Source: Myroides sp. WP-1 (GTDB taxonomy: Bacteria > Bacteroidota > Bacteroidia > Flavobacteriales > Flavobacteriaceae). Taken from it: 64,000 bases of DNA. The DNA is taken from positions 16,563 to 80,562 of the forward strand of contig NZ_JACHTC010000015.1 in the NCBI RefSeq assembly GCF_014145635.1, written 5' to 3'. Positions 35,220 to 44,116 of the stretch are shown in pieces (positions within the stretch are counted from its first letter, which is position 1; every line of letters begins with the position of its first letter). Position numbers and translations under genes: made by a program. Below the pieces are notes generated by a model, which was not told the origin of the DNA, searched no databases, and worked only from the letters and a program-made list of their open reading frames with translations.

Positions 35220-36173
35220 CTAGTTCCATGCACTACACACTTCCAATAGCGTTAAATCATCTGAATCCAATTTAACTTGGGTAGCTCGAATCAAACTTTG
35301 CATTTGCGCGGCATTCGTTGCACTGACAATAGGTGATGTAATCGTTTCTTGAAACAGCAACCACGCAATAGCCACCTCAGCACTTGTTGCCCCATGCTTG
35401 GAAGCGATTTGAGCTAGTCCATCTAAAATACGCAATCCTCTATCATTTAAGTAGTGTTCCATCATCATTTTACGAGCGCTACCTTCTAGATCCGCTGTTG
35501 ATTTATACTTGCCAGACAAAAAACCACTTGCCAAAGCAAAATAAGGCATTACAGCGAGTTTTGTATCTGACACTATATTCTTATACTCTGATTCGTATTT
35601 TTCTCTATCATAGAGGTTGTAAAGAGGTTGCAACGCAATATAAGGTGTCCATCCTTTTTCTAAAGCTATTTGATTACTCGCCATCAAGCGCTCCCCACTT
35701 AAATTAGAAGCACCAAGAGCGCGAACTTTTCCGGCTTGAATAAGCTCTTGGTATGTTCCCATAATCTCTTCAACTCCTACGTTCAAATCATCATGGTGCG
35801 AATAGTATAGATCAACATAATCAGTGCGCAAGCGAGTCAAAGAAGCATCAATTCCATCAATGATTTGTTGTCTCGTTAATCCGCGTTCAACCCCTTGCAT
35901 ACCGCCACCTACTTTAGTTGCTAATACCACATCTTGTCTTTTTTTGCTTTCAGCGAACCATTTTCCAAGAATGCGTTCTGATTCGCCACCCACATTTCCT
36001 GCTACCCAATGAGAATAACTATTAGCCGTATCGATAAAATTAATGCCTTGTTCATGCAGTTCATCTAGCATACGCAACGAGGCTTTTTCATCCAATGTCC
36101 ATCCAAATACATTTCCGCCAAAACAGATTTCGGAAACCGTTAATTCTTTATTTACGTGTTTTCTCTTCATCAT
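35220..36173 (-). CDS. Aldo/keto reductase
   Basis: A 317-aa NADPH-dependent oxidoreductase with the AKR barrel. Visible parts are FGGNVFGWTLDE, the catalytic aspartate and tyrosine in FIDTANSYSHW, the lysine in VVLATKVGGG and the histidine region in VDLYYSHHDD. It also has GKVRALGASNLSGERL and the cofactor-binding end SPIVSATNAAQMQSL. It resembles the YghZ/oxidoreductase subfamily; the substrate is unknown. I start at ATG 36173 (the frame's first codon is TTG at 36176). Single gene. Confidence 0.92.
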   Translation of the reverse strand: MMKRKHVNKELTVSEICFGGNVFGWTLDEKASLRMLDELHEQGINFIDTANSYSHWVAGNVGGESERILGKWFAESKKRQDVVLATKVGGGMQGVERGLTRQQIIDGIDASLTRLRTDYVDLYYSHHDDLNVGVEEIMGTYQELIQAGKVRALGASNLSGERLMASNQIALEKGWTPYIALQPLYNLYDREKYESEYKNIVSDTKLAVMPYFALASGFLSGKYKSTADLEGSARKMMMEHYLNDRGLRILDGLAQIASKHGATSAEVAIAWLLFQETITSPIVSATNAAQMQSLIRATQVKLDSDDLTLLEVCSAWN

Positions 36174-36251
36174 CAAATTGTTTTATTTTATATCGTTTAT
36201 ACACAAATCTGTATGTACCCCAACTTACAAAAAAATGGCAAGGTCACCAAC

Positions 36252-36285
36252 AAAAAAAGGATGGTTATTACTAACCATCCTTTTA
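36252..36285. terminator. Terminator of the large TonB receptor
   Basis: AAAGGATGGTTA / TAACCATCCTTT around TTAC, with A-run and T-run. It lies just after the receptor gene on the minus strand. Confidence 0.9.
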
Positions 36286-36306
36286 TATTATCATTTAGAA
36301 AATTTA

Positions 36307-39141
36307 CTAGAAATTAAATCTCATTGTAAAGTTCCAAGTTCTACCAGCTCCTAACATAACTTCGTTACGAACATCAACACCTTTCCAAGTTGTACTTTCT
36401 GGAGTTGCTTCGATATTTGTTCTTGCAGAAGCAATATAAGTCGTATCGAATAAGTTATTCACGTTGAAACGCATTGTTAATGCATTTTGTTTTGCTTTAC
36501 CAACTTCCATTCTGTAAGATAATCCAGCATCCCATAAGTTAAATGCAGGTAACTTCATCGAACCACTTTTACCTTCTGCATCCGCTTTATCAATTGCTAA
36601 AGATCCATAGAAGTTATCATTGTATCTGTAGTTACCATCGATTTTTAATCCTTTCACGATTTCGTAGCTAGCTCCTAAGTTTACGATCAACTGTGGTGCT
36701 CCACCTACTTTTGCTCCATCGATATACAATGTATGCGTTTTGAATCCTGATGCAGGGTTTCCTGGCTCAACATAAATTGGTTCATTTGTTTCTTCATTGT
36801 AATATGTACCTGTTACATTTGATGCATATTTCCAATCACCCCATGAGAAAGATCCTGTTACAGTTAATTTATCTACAGGGTAGTAAATGAAGTCCATCTC
36901 CATACCAGAGTGAATTTGCTCAACTCCTACTAAAGTAGCATATCCGTTAACTTGAACTGGTTTTCCATTAGATCCAATTTCTTCAGTATCAAATCTACCT
37001 GTCGCACGAGTTACTCTATCTTTCCAAGAAGTTCTATACAAGTTTAAATTTGCTCTTAATTTATGACTTCTATATCCGTAACCTGCTTCAAAGCCTAATA
37101 CTTTCTCATTAGTAAGGTTCGGGTTTAATGTATTTGTATTGTTCAAATACACTCCATTATTCATAAACGGTTGACGAGAGAAATAACCTGAATTCACGAA
37201 TACATTGTGGTTTTCGTTGATGTTATAATTTGCTCCCCCTTTAATACTACCTCCTAAGATACTTTCCCAGTCAGTTTTGTAATCTTTTGCTCCTGCTTCA
37301 GTAGAACGATCGTAGTTAAAGTAATCTACACGTTGCATCCATTGGTTAGAGATTGCACCTTGAACGAAAACTGAAAGGTCATTTTTAGAGTATTCAACTT
37401 GTCCAAATCCTCCTAACCATTTTACGTTTCCGTCATTGTGGTATCCTACTTTTTCTCTATTGTTCCAGTCTACCCATGGGTTCATTGACGCTTTAGCATC
37501 ATACGTTTGACCAACTACATAATGTTGACCTCCGTTATTTTTATTATTATTTACATAATATCCGTCAGCACCTAACAAATTGTCTAATAATTGGTAGTGG
37601 TATCCTTTGTAAATACGTCCATCTAAACCAAAATCAACTGTCCAGTTTTCATTTACTTTAGCATTCATGTTGATTACGGTTCCGTACCAGTCATGTGAGT
37701 TGATACTTGAACGACGTGCCCAACCACCTCTACTTTTATTTCTTGAATCATAAGCCATTACATAATGACCTTGTTGACCTGGGTTATTAGGATCATCAAC
37801 TAAAGGATTTCCTGTATTACCCCAATCTGCGATTTTCTCTCCTCTATTCCAAGCAGCGATATCGTCAAAACGCACGTGTCCGTTAGCATCTCTAACTTCT
37901 GTACCGAAATCTCTGTAACCGTTTGGTCCACCACCAATTGTTCCAGTTCCTCCACCACGACCCCAAGATCCGTAAAATACAGCACCTAAAGTCCAAGTTT
38001 CGTTGATATTGAAGTCATAGTTAATTGACATCACTGGTTTATTGTAGTAGTTCGATTTGAAGTTAAAACGCTCTCCGTTATAGAATCCAGTATCAGGGTT
38101 AAATCTCTTGTCCATTTTCCCATCGTTCCATTTTTGGATATTTTCGATAGAAACTGAAGTAGAACGTTGATCGTGATCTTGTTTAGCTCCAGTGAATGTA
38201 AATTGAACATTGTGACGAGAATCTTTTGATTTGTACCCTAAACCTAAGTAATAGTTATACCCTTCGAATCCTGTACCTTCAACATATCCACTTCCTCTTG
38301 TATAACCTAATAATACTGAAGCAGATAAACCATTCTCTAATACACCTGTATTATAAGAAGCTAATCCTTTGAAGTAATCACCTGTACCCACACCTGCAGA
38401 GATAGATCCTCCTTCGTGTGCGTCAGAAGTACGTGTTAACACGTTAATAGTTCCTCCAACAGATGAAATTGCAATCTTAGAAGAACCTAAACCACGTTGA
38501 ACTTGCATTGCAGAAGTAACATCTGATAAACCAGCCCAGTTTGACCAGTATACAGCTCCACCTTCCATATCATTAACAGGCATACCGTTAATTAATACAG
38601 CAACGTTTCTTTGGTCGAATCCACGAATATTAATATTCGAGTCTCCGTACCCTCCACCACCTTTAGATGCATACACTGAAGGCGTTGTGTTTAAGATTTC
38701 AGGAAATTCTTGAGATCCTAATTTTTCTTGAATCTCTGCTGCTTTAATTGTAGATACAGCAACTGGAGTTTTACGGTCTTTAGCAACGTCCGCAACTCCC
38801 ATGATAACGATATCCGCTAACATGTTTTCATCTGGGTTTAAAACGATGTTTCCAATGTTTGCAACTTTGTTTGCATCAACTTTGAAAGCCACTGTTTTAG
38901 ACTGATAACCAATAAAAGAGATAACAACTTCTCCTTTATCGCCAGTTACATTTAAAGTAAACACTCCATTTGCATCTGTAGATGTTCCATTTTGTGTTCC
39001 CTTCACTAATACAGTTGCACCAGGTAAACTCATATTAAGTTCACCGTCGATAACCGTACCCTTTACTTTGTTTTGTGAAAATGCAGATGTTGACGTAATC
39101 ACCATTACGATAAACAACATCCAGTTCTTCAAGTTTCTCAT
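36307..39141 (-). CDS. TonB-dependent receptor with carboxypeptidase-like domain
   Basis: 944-aa outer membrane importer. Signal peptide (NWMLFIVMVITSTSAFSQ), a regulatory-like domain (KVKGTVIDGELNMSLPGATV, about 24-100), a plug (TPVAVSTIKAAEIQEKLGSQ, NINIRGFDQRNVAVLINGMP, VQRGLGSSKIAISSVGGTIN) and a barrel ending in RTWNFTMRFNF. The barrel is rich in Gly, Asn and Trp. The ligand is unknown; no SusD partner follows, so it is not a standard polysaccharide locus. A -7 box lies 34 nt upstream and a terminator just after. Single-gene unit. Confidence 0.95.
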   Translation of the reverse strand: MRNLKNWMLFIVMVITSTSAFSQNKVKGTVIDGELNMSLPGATVLVKGTQNGTSTDANGVFTLNVTGDKGEVVISFIGYQSKTVAFKVDANKVANIGNIVLNPDENMLADIVIMGVADVAKDRKTPVAVSTIKAAEIQEKLGSQEFPEILNTTPSVYASKGGGGYGDSNINIRGFDQRNVAVLINGMPVNDMEGGAVYWSNWAGLSDVTSAMQVQRGLGSSKIAISSVGGTINVLTRTSDAHEGGSISAGVGTGDYFKGLASYNTGVLENGLSASVLLGYTRGSGYVEGTGFEGYNYYLGLGYKSKDSRHNVQFTFTGAKQDHDQRSTSVSIENIQKWNDGKMDKRFNPDTGFYNGERFNFKSNYYNKPVMSINYDFNINETWTLGAVFYGSWGRGGGTGTIGGGPNGYRDFGTEVRDANGHVRFDDIAAWNRGEKIADWGNTGNPLVDDPNNPGQQGHYVMAYDSRNKSRGGWARRSSINSHDWYGTVINMNAKVNENWTVDFGLDGRIYKGYHYQLLDNLLGADGYYVNNNKNNGGQHYVVGQTYDAKASMNPWVDWNNREKVGYHNDGNVKWLGGFGQVEYSKNDLSVFVQGAISNQWMQRVDYFNYDRSTEAGAKDYKTDWESILGGSIKGGANYNINENHNVFVNSGYFSRQPFMNNGVYLNNTNTLNPNLTNEKVLGFEAGYGYRSHKLRANLNLYRTSWKDRVTRATGRFDTEEIGSNGKPVQVNGYATLVGVEQIHSGMEMDFIYYPVDKLTVTGSFSWGDWKYASNVTGTYYNEETNEPIYVEPGNPASGFKTHTLYIDGAKVGGAPQLIVNLGASYEIVKGLKIDGNYRYNDNFYGSLAIDKADAEGKSGSMKLPAFNLWDAGLSYRMEVGKAKQNALTMRFNVNNLFDTTYIASARTNIEATPESTTWKGVDVRNEVMLGAGRTWNFTMRFNF

Positions 39142-39174
39142 TTTGTAAGTGTAAGTGATAAATTAATTTCACCG

Positions 39175-39182
39175 CAAATGTA
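39175..39182 (-). promoter_or_regulatory. -7 promoter box of the large TonB receptor
   Basis: TACATTTG on the minus strand, 34 nt before the ATG at 39141. Confidence 0.6.
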
Positions 39183-39247
39183 CAAAAAGATACTCCTTAA
39201 ATGTTACGAAATTATTAATTTTAACGTGCAACCCAATTTATTGAATT

Positions 39248-40870
39248 CTAAACTCTTCTATTTCGCAAGTAATAATTCAGCAAAAACGCGGTAGAACTAT
39301 CGTGTTTCAATACATTATTCGAAATAATTTCCTCTTGAATATTTTTTGCTAACACCTTGCCATATTCGACACCAAATTGGTCAAAACTGTAAATATTCCA
39401 TATCACACCTTGTATAAAAGTCTTGTGTTCATACAAAGCGACTAGTCCTCCTAGCGATTCTGGCGTTAATTTATCAATCAAAAGTGTATTTGAGGGTTTG
39501 TTTCCACTAAATTCTCTAAAATTTTGAATCAATGGATCTTCATTCTCTCCCTCTTGTGTAGCACCTTTTCCATTTAACAGCGCTTCGGTTTGTCCAAAAA
39601 AGTTAGACATCAAGATATTGTGGTTGGTATCTTTGTCAGAAAAAGGATGAACAAAACCGATAAAATCCACGGGTACAATTTTTGTTCCTTGATGAAACAA
39701 TTGGAAAAAGGCATGTTGAGCAGATACCCCAACTTCTCCCCAAATCAGGGTTCCTGTTTCGTATTGGATTGAACTTCCCTCACGGTTTTTATCTTTTCCG
39801 TTACTTTCCATGATCATTTGCTGCAAATGAGCTGGAAATTTTTCTAAGAATTGACTATAAGGAACTACAGCCTCTGTTTCATATCCATAGAAATTATTAT
39901 ACCATACACTAAGTAAAGCGCAAACAACTGGAATATTATTTTCGAAAGAAGCCGTTCTAAAATGTTCATCCATTTTATTTGCCCCTTTCAATAGTCTTTC
40001 AAAATTGGAATAACCAATAGCTAAAGCAATAGATAATCCTACAGAACTCCACAAAGAGAAACGCCCACCTACATAATCCCACATAGGGAAAACATTTTCA
40101 CTTTTCACTCCGTAGGCTACTGCACGGTCAATCTCTGCCGTTACACCAACTAGATGTGTGCTTATTGCTTCTTTTTTAATTTTAGCAGATAACCATTGAA
40201 CTACTTTATCGGCATTTAAAACAGTTTCTTGTGTAGTAAATGTTTTAGAAACAAGTAAAACCAAGGTAGTTTCAGGATTTAATTTATCCAATACCGCATA
40301 TAAATAATCGTCGTCAACATTAGAGATAAAATGTGTCTTTAAGTGATTGCGATAATTTTCAAGTCCTTGCACAACCATTTTAGGTCCTAAATCTGATCCT
40401 CCAATTCCAATATTAATTACATCTGTAAATGATTGACCTGTACTAGAAGTATAGGTTCCATCAATCACTTTTGTAACAAAATTTTGCACGCGGTTTCTTG
40501 TTTGGTGTATTTCATCCAAAACATTCACTCCATCTACTACAATAGAAGCGTTTGGAGTAAAATCGCGTAAAGCCGTATGTAATACGGCTCTATTTTCTGT
40601 CTTATTCAACTTACTTCCCGTGAACAAGGCATTTATTGCTTGTTTTAACTTTACCTCTTCACCCAATTCAATCAGGTAAGATAACGTTTCTTTCGTAATC
40701 TTGTTCTTAGAGTAATCAAGTAAAAAATCATCAAATTGAATATTAAATGAATTCCCTCTACTAGGATCTTCTCTAAAGAGATCTTGCATTTTAATAAACT
40801 TCATTTGCTCAAAGTGCTCGCGTAGTTTACCCCATGCAGCAGTACTAGTAGGATCAATTGTATGTAACAT
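39248..40870 (-). CDS. pgi: Glucose-6-phosphate isomerase
   Basis: Interconverts glucose 6-phosphate and fructose 6-phosphate. The 540 aa hold NIGIGGSDLGPKMVVQGLEN, GGRFSLWSSVGLSIALAIG, the catalytic ESNGKDKNREG and the late signature GFVHPFSDKDTNHNILMSNF. It is the last gene of a four-gene unit read DUF3108, tryptophan dioxygenase, M23 peptidase, pgi, with 18 nt to the M23 gene. Confidence 0.97.
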   Translation of the reverse strand: MLHTIDPTSTAAWGKLREHFEQMKFIKMQDLFREDPSRGNSFNIQFDDFLLDYSKNKITKETLSYLIELGEEVKLKQAINALFTGSKLNKTENRAVLHTALRDFTPNASIVVDGVNVLDEIHQTRNRVQNFVTKVIDGTYTSSTGQSFTDVINIGIGGSDLGPKMVVQGLENYRNHLKTHFISNVDDDYLYAVLDKLNPETTLVLLVSKTFTTQETVLNADKVVQWLSAKIKKEAISTHLVGVTAEIDRAVAYGVKSENVFPMWDYVGGRFSLWSSVGLSIALAIGYSNFERLLKGANKMDEHFRTASFENNIPVVCALLSVWYNNFYGYETEAVVPYSQFLEKFPAHLQQMIMESNGKDKNREGSSIQYETGTLIWGEVGVSAQHAFFQLFHQGTKIVPVDFIGFVHPFSDKDTNHNILMSNFFGQTEALLNGKGATQEGENEDPLIQNFREFSGNKPSNTLLIDKLTPESLGGLVALYEHKTFIQGVIWNIYSFDQFGVEYGKVLAKNIQEEIISNNVLKHDSSTAFLLNYYLRNRRV

Positions 40871-40888
40871 TTTGACTTAAAACAGCTA

Positions 40889-42130
40889 TTATTGATTAAA
40901 TTTTTCTTTTATCATTGCGTCCAACTCCGTTTTCAGTGGTTGGATATATTCTTTATAAGCAGGAATATCTTTTTTATCCATCGGCTCAGAATTAGGTAAA
41001 ACTTGTCCTAATGGATCCACTTGAACTCCGTTTTTCCAGAATCTGTAACAAACGTGTGGTCCAGTGGCTAACCCTGTACTACCAACCAATCCGATCGTTT
41101 GACCTTGATCAACATATTGTCCTTTTCTAACAAGAATCTTAGACATGTGTAGGTATTGAGTTGAGTAAGTACCATTGTGTTTTACCTTCACATAATTTCC
41201 ATTTCCTGCAGTATAACCCGTACGTTCTACAACTCCAGAGGCAGTTGTCATAATTGGCGTACCACTAGGTGCTGCATAATCCGTTCCATTATGCGATTTC
41301 CATGTTTTTTGAACAGGATGAAATCTACTTTTGGTATATCGAGAAGTAATTCGAAAGAATTTTAATGGTGCTTTTAAGAACATGCTTTTCATCGGACGTC
41401 CAAGCTCATCATAATAATCTTTTCCCTTTGCTCCTGGTCTTTGGTACGGAAAAGAATACAAATCTTTTCCTCTATAATTAAAATACGCCGCCTCTACTTT
41501 AGAAATACCAACATAAACGGTATCATTAATAAATTTCTCTTCAATTGTAACAGCGAAGCGATCTTCAGGTTGCAATTTAAAAAAGTCAATCGACCAAGCG
41601 AAAATCTGCGACATACGCGTTGCTAGTGATTGATCTACTCCTTCTTTACTCAAACTGATCGAAAGAGAACCATCAATGGTAGAAGCAACCGTTCTTCGAC
41701 GGATGGTAACAGGATAGGTTTTGGTATAAGCTGTAATAGTATCACGCAAATCAATCACTTGATAACCCGAAATATTTGGGTGATAAACAAATGCAGCCAA
41801 CTTCTCGGGATTGTCTTTGTATTTAATCAACGTATAGGGTTGCCCTGCACGTATTCCTCTAACATTAATTGTATCTTTTACTTTGGTAACAATATTGTGA
41901 ACATCAGAAGCATTGAGATTATAGTTACCAAAAATCTTACCCAAGTTATCTCCAGACCGGATCGTATCTTCTTTTACGACATAATCTTTCAAATTAAACC
42001 CATATAATTCAGCTACTATTTCCTCTACTGTTTCTTGTTCAGCATCTGCACTTACTTCAATTTCCCCTTCCTTTTTACAAGAAGAAAATAGAAGTAGTCC
42101 TGTTAACAACATAAAAATTTTATACTTCAA
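40889..42130 (-). CDS. M23 family murein endopeptidase, lipoprotein
   Basis: 413 aa on the envelope, cutting peptidoglycan cross-links. Lipoprotein signal KYKIFMLLTGLLLFSSC (cysteine 18), a long N-terminal region with a LysM/opacity-like part (VVKEDTIRSGDNLGKIFGNY), then the M23 domain. Zinc site: SHNGTDYAAPSGTP, TQYLHMSKIL and TGPHVCYRFWKNG. All catalytic histidines and the aspartate are present, so it should be active, unlike EnvC/NlpD-type activators. It lies between the dioxygenase and pgi genes. Confidence 0.94.
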   Translation of the reverse strand: MKYKIFMLLTGLLLFSSCKKEGEIEVSADAEQETVEEIVAELYGFNLKDYVVKEDTIRSGDNLGKIFGNYNLNASDVHNIVTKVKDTINVRGIRAGQPYTLIKYKDNPEKLAAFVYHPNISGYQVIDLRDTITAYTKTYPVTIRRRTVASTIDGSLSISLSKEGVDQSLATRMSQIFAWSIDFFKLQPEDRFAVTIEEKFINDTVYVGISKVEAAYFNYRGKDLYSFPYQRPGAKGKDYYDELGRPMKSMFLKAPLKFFRITSRYTKSRFHPVQKTWKSHNGTDYAAPSGTPIMTTASGVVERTGYTAGNGNYVKVKHNGTYSTQYLHMSKILVRKGQYVDQGQTIGLVGSTGLATGPHVCYRFWKNGVQVDPLGQVLPNSEPMDKKDIPAYKEYIQPLKTELDAMIKEKFNQ

Positions 42131-42149
42131 ACCTTCTTTTTTTCAATTT

Positions 42150-43079
42150 TTAAACCAATCCTTTTCCCCAATTTTGTTTCTCCTCTTCTGACCATAAAGC
42201 AGGAAAGAAAATTCTCTTTTGATACTCTGGCAACATATATTTCTTCCAATCACTGCCTCCTGTTGCCTCTTTGGTAACTCCTGTACTTTCCAAGTATTTC
42301 AGCGCTGTTTTATAATGGCCTATAACCCAAGTAACGTTCACTGTATAATCATAGTGTCTCATCGCTTGAATTAATTCTGGACGCTCTTGTGCTTCTTTGG
42401 GAAGTTCAACAAATTTCTGCCATAAATTTGTTTTTTCATAATCTTTCATTGCTTTAACAAAAGTTTGACTGTATTTCTTTTCAAACTCAGCCAGTAGATA
42501 GGTCTTCTCCCCAGTCTTATAATTTTTCCCAGCCGCCTGCCAGTACATAAACTCTAACGCATCTTCTTCCGAAATATTTTCTGTCATTTCGTGAATAAAG
42601 CGTTTATCTATTAAATTTTTCCAATCTGTAGAGCCAAATTCGATCAAGCGATATTGTGCACTTTGAAAACCGCTAGCAGGTGCAAGTGTATTTCTAAACT
42701 TATTGTATTGATCAACATCCATACCATCACCCATAATGCTAAAAGAATTAGTCAACATATCAAAATATCGGCTAATTCTCATCAACTTATCCGTAAACAC
42801 GTCCACTTCAATTTGCGTTGTTACCGCTAATTGCTCAATTTCCCATAGAATCATTTTAAACAATAATTCATTCACTTGATGGTACATAATAAACACCATC
42901 TCATCCGGATACAAGGTACGTTGAATCTGCAAACCTAACAAGGCATCTGTTTGGATATAATCCCAATAAGTCAATGGTTTTCCATACACCAATCCTTCAA
43001 GGTGAACGTTGGGATTTTGTCCCATTTTTGTAAACTTTTCTTCTAAGCTTTTTATGTGTTGATTGGTTAAATCATTCAT
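42150..43079 (-). CDS. Tryptophan 2,3-dioxygenase family protein
   Basis: Heme enzyme opening the indole ring of tryptophan to N-formylkynurenine. In 309 aa the family core is clear: LTYWDYIQTDALLGLQ, FIMYHQVNELLFKMILWEIE (histidine of the active site), GFQSAQYRLIEFGSTDWKNL, and the heme-ligand helix in HYDYTVNVTWVIGHYKTALK. It ends SDWKKYMLPEYQKRIFFPAL. The gene is 3 nt from the DUF3108 gene, so the two are translationally coupled. Other kynurenine genes are not in the window. Confidence 0.9.
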   Translation of the reverse strand: MNDLTNQHIKSLEEKFTKMGQNPNVHLEGLVYGKPLTYWDYIQTDALLGLQIQRTLYPDEMVFIMYHQVNELLFKMILWEIEQLAVTTQIEVDVFTDKLMRISRYFDMLTNSFSIMGDGMDVDQYNKFRNTLAPASGFQSAQYRLIEFGSTDWKNLIDKRFIHEMTENISEEDALEFMYWQAAGKNYKTGEKTYLLAEFEKKYSQTFVKAMKDYEKTNLWQKFVELPKEAQERPELIQAMRHYDYTVNVTWVIGHYKTALKYLESTGVTKEATGGSDWKKYMLPEYQKRIFFPALWSEEEKQNWGKGLV

Positions 43080-43082
43080 TGT

Positions 43083-43859
43083 TTATTCTTGTTTTAGAGT
43101 TGAAACTAACCCTTTGTACTCTTCTAGATCAGCTTTTAAGGATCCGACAGCTAAACTGGCTTTAATTCGCAAAGGCACTTTATTAGCATCTGCTGACACC
43201 CAAACAGTTAAGCTTTCTTTTTCTTTAAAAACGCGCCCAGCCATTACGTAGGGTCTAAAGGTTAAGGCTTTAATTTTCCCAAATTTAGTCTTTAATTCCG
43301 TTGTTCCTAAATACAACAGCTTAAAACGAAACACTTCACCGTCAAAAAACATATCGATTTCAACAGCTTCATTTTTTTTCAGGTTATCTAGTTTGGGATT
43401 ATTTCTCAAATAGTAGAAAGCAGATACAATATCCTGTACATTCGCAACGATAGGATAAGTCGTTTCTTTATTTTTTTCGTAGTCTTTGACTAAGACGTTA
43501 TTTTTAGCATAATTAAAAAAACCTTCTTGGTCTTTGGTATAGCCACCTTCATCAATTTTGCGTATAAAACGATGAGGCACTACTTGATCTTTTTCAAAAT
43601 AACTTTGATAATCATCATAAACCTTAAAAAACACTTTGGAAAGTCCGGTAGTATATCCAATACCTTTGGCATGATACATACTTTTACCTTTGTAGGTTAC
43701 TTCTGACAGTTCCAGTTCGGCAATACCTGCATTCAAAATACCATATGACACTCTGAACTTTAGGTACTCACCTGCTTTAAATGCTTGTGGTTTTGTTTGT
43801 GCAAACGAAAGAGTTACACAACATAGGAGGGTATAAAAAACAAATATAAATTTTTTCAT
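43083..43859 (-). CDS. DUF3108 family protein
   Basis: 258 aa with a signal peptide (KKFIFVFYTLLCCVTLSFAQ). The family is a periplasmic beta-barrel-like lipid or polymer-binding fold (LKFRVSYGILNAGIAELELS, AKGIGYTTGLSKVFFKVYDD, RFKLLYLGTTELKTKFGKIK, VWVSADANKVPLRI). Its function is not established. It is the first gene of the unit with the dioxygenase, M23 peptidase and pgi. A promoter at 44011 gives it a leader of about 145 nt that includes a terminator-like hairpin. Confidence 0.87.
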   Translation of the reverse strand: MKKFIFVFYTLLCCVTLSFAQTKPQAFKAGEYLKFRVSYGILNAGIAELELSEVTYKGKSMYHAKGIGYTTGLSKVFFKVYDDYQSYFEKDQVVPHRFIRKIDEGGYTKDQEGFFNYAKNNVLVKDYEKNKETTYPIVANVQDIVSAFYYLRNNPKLDNLKKNEAVEIDMFFDGEVFRFKLLYLGTTELKTKFGKIKALTFRPYVMAGRVFKEKESLTVWVSADANKVPLRIKASLAVGSLKADLEEYKGLVSTLKQE

Positions 43860-43890
43860 AGTCGGCTAATTTTATTCAAAAATAACAAAC

Positions 43891-43925
43891 AAAAAAACCC
43901 AGTCAAATAATTGACTGAGTTTTTA
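43891..43925 (-). terminator. Hairpin with T-run between hppD and the DUF3108 gene
   Basis: On the minus strand CAGTCAA / TTGACTG with a short loop is followed by GG and seven T residues. It lies 32 nt before the DUF3108 ATG and downstream of the promoter at 44011. It may end hppD read-through, or work as a leader terminator. Confidence 0.8.
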
Positions 43926-44010
43926 TGCTATTAACCAACCAAAAAACTATAAATTATGAAAAATTTATTACACTCAAATAAAGCTTATGACATCTTTATT
44001 TTTGCGAGTG

Positions 44011-44018
44011 CAAATGTA
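44011..44018 (-). promoter_or_regulatory. -7 promoter box upstream of the DUF3108 operon
   Basis: TACATTTG on the minus strand between hppD and the hairpin at 43891. A start near 44004 would make a transcript of about 110 nt ending at that hairpin, unless read through. Confidence 0.55.
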
Positions 44019-44116
44019 CAGTTTTTTATTGATTATTCATATATCTCACATCTTTTAACCTCACTTTAACGATAACATGCTCAAGATGAGTGTTTTTAAG
44101 ATATTCTTAACTCAGA

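Noticed and set aside
41630..42007. 125-codon plus-strand frame opposite the M23 peptidase
   Set aside because: Antisense shadow; Ser/Asn/Ile-rich composition typical of reverse reading.
43926..44010. Tryptophan leader peptide before the dioxygenase operon
   Set aside because: Two adjacent TGG-like words occur, but no frame with a start codon links them to a peptide.
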